A stretch of DNA of 64,000 bases from positions 2,170,001 through 2,234,000 of the forward strand of contig NZ_CP119779.1 of NCBI RefSeq assembly GCF_029338195.1. Reading direction: 5' to 3'. The position numbers and the translations under genes were made by a program. The notes beneath the pieces are model-generated. The model saw nothing but the letters and a program-made list of their open reading frames with translations. It did not search any database and was not told the DNA's origin. Positions within the stretch are counted from its first letter, which is position 1. Each line of letters opens with the position of its first letter. Shown in pieces: positions 62,975-64,000 of this stretch. The stretch comes from Haloarcula litorea (lineage in GTDB: Archaea > Halobacteriota > Halobacteria > Halobacteriales > Haloarculaceae).

Positions 62975-63036
62975 ACGTCAGTAGGAACACGTTTCACCGC
63001 CACACGCATAGCCGTTCGGCTGGCTTAAAATCCCGT

Positions 63037-64000
63037 TTAACCGGCCGCTGTCGTGTTGTTGGTCGCCGCCGCCACGGCCGGTCCGGGCTGGACCAGGCCG
63101 TGGCCGGAGGCGTAGTCGACACCGCGTGGCCCCACGTCCCGGGCGGTCACCTCGAGCAACAGCTCGACGGTGGCCGGCGACAGCGATCCGTCGGCCGACA
63201 GCAGCAGCGCCGCCAGGCCGCCGACGTACGGCGTGGCGGCCGAGGAGCCGACGAACCCCCGCTCGGTCAGGCCGGCGAACCGCCGGTCGGGCGCGACCAC
63301 GTCGACGCCGACACGACCGTCCGCGGTCGGGCCGCGGGAGCTGAACGGTTCGACGCGGTCGACCCGCGTGTCGTACGCGCCTACGGTGACGACACCGCTC
63401 GCCGTCGCGGGGGCGACGATGCTCCCCCGACCTCGGGCGTGTTCGAACTCGTGGGTCGGCGAGACCAGGCGGACCCGGGTCCCCGTCGGCTCGGCCGGCC
63501 CGCGGACCCGCAGGAAGTACCGACCCGGGGAGACCTCGGCGACGATGCGCTCGTTGGGCGTCTCGTCGGCGGTGTAGGGCTGTGAACGGGCGACCAGCCG
63601 CGTCGCGGTGCCGTTGGTCCAGTACAGTTCGGCGGTGTAGTCCTCGTCGGCGCTGTCCCGGGGCCAGGAGAGCCAGACCGTCACCTCGGTCCCGCCACGG
63701 ATGGCCGTCCGGGTCTCGCCGTCGGCGAACGCGAGCGCGCCGTCTGCGGCGCTGTCGCCGTCGTAACGGCCGCGCCAGTGCCCCTCCGCGAGGTTGCCCG
63801 CCGGGGCGACGAACACCACGCCGTCGTCGCTGGCCCGCGCCGCCGCCCGGGCCGCCTCGCCGGAGCCGTCGCCTGGCTGACCGTAGAACGACACCGGGGC
63901 GACGACGACGTCGACGCCCGCCTCGCGGAGCCAGCGCACCGCCCGTCGGTAGCTGTCGGGGCCGTCGACGCGGGCGAGCGACAGCGTCGCGTCCGGTGCC
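63037..64000 (-). CDS. Subtilisin-like (S8) serine protease, C-terminal part (5' end outside window)
   Basis: The frame runs off the window edge, and about 320 residues are visible. The oxyanion asparagine is in VVFVAPAGNLAEGHW, and the serine is in GSSAATPYVGGLAALLLSADGS, the GTSMATP-type site. A middle inserted domain (about SWPRDSADEDYTAEL to TGTRVRLV) resembles bacterial pre-peptidase or PPC-like sheets. The aspartate and histidine catalytic residues lie outside. No stop or frameshift is seen. It is probably exported, but the signal region is not in the window. Confidence 0.85.
   Translation of the reverse strand, partial: APDATLSLARVDGPDSYRRAVRWLREAGVDVVVAPVSFYGQPGDGSGEAARAAARASDDGVVFVAPAGNLAEGHWRGRYDGDSAADGALAFADGETRTAIRGGTEVTVWLSWPRDSADEDYTAELYWTNGTATRLVARSQPYTADETPNERIVAEVSPGRYFLRVRGPAEPTGTRVRLVSPTHEFEHARGRGSIVAPATASGVVTVGAYDTRVDRVEPFSSRGPTADGRVGVDVVAPDRRFAGLTERGFVGSSAATPYVGGLAALLLSADGSLSPATVELLLEVTARDVGPRGVDYASGHGLVQPGPAVAAATNNTTAAG

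Overview
The window comes from a haloarchaeon, probably Haloarculaceae-like although the family is not certain. The DNA is very GC-rich, the proteins are strongly acidic, and several families are haloarchaeal: halorhodopsin, Bat-type PAS/GAF/HTH regulators, HalOD1 domains, BGTF-type surface domains and a MobB-MoaE fusion. The other genes are typically archaeal: RNA polymerase subunit P, ribosomal protein L37Ae, KEOPS Pcc1, the proteasome alpha subunit, Pth2, TruD, pantoate kinase with phosphopantothenate synthetase, and a split GMP synthase. Several promoters look leaderless, with a TATA-like element about 26 bases before the start codon. I see no intact insertion sequence, CRISPR array, rRNA or replication origin.

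Layout. 1-9 kb: the end of aspS, halorhodopsin, an aldo/keto reductase, a Bat-type regulator, the rpl37ae-rpoP-pcc1 operon, a DUF2103 protein and truD. 9-23 kb: a nitrate assimilation and molybdenum cofactor island holding a WtpAB-like oxyanion transporter without an ATPase, moaC, moaB, nitrite reductase nasD, nitrate transporter narK, nitrate reductase nasA, moaA, two moeA genes and mobB-moaE. 23-37 kb: a histidine kinase, an MFS carrier, psmA, pth2, dcd, a ThiR-type regulator, thi4 and the archaeal CoA pair. 37-41 kb: a UPF0175/PIN toxin-antitoxin pair, prefoldin beta and housekeeping genes. 41-47.4 kb: an accessory stretch with a second Bat-type regulator, two HalOD1 proteins flanking a putative class I terpene synthase-like protein, and an AT-richer islet with a putative ADP-ribosyltransferase and a small partner. 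47-64 kb: a citramalate/isopropylmalate synthase, guaAA, DUF2070, tRNA-Ser(CGA), PAP2, a MoxR/DUF58/DUF4129 set, a sulfatase, surface proteins and a partial subtilisin-like protease.

Most unusual points. (1) The 44135-45121 protein has a DDxxE motif and, about 135 residues later, an N-x3-T-x3-E triad, the two metal sites of class I terpene synthases. (2) Three unrelated genes (aspS, dcd and the PIN toxin) each have a copy of their own 3' end just downstream, and every coding difference between the copies is synonymous. (3) Near-identical 13-base palindromes lie about 100-130 bases before nasD, narK and nasA, probably one shared operator. (4) A low-GC gene shows R, S-x-x-T-T and D-x-E motifs of ADP-ribosyltransferases. 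(5) Four convergent gene pairs overlap by exactly CTAG.
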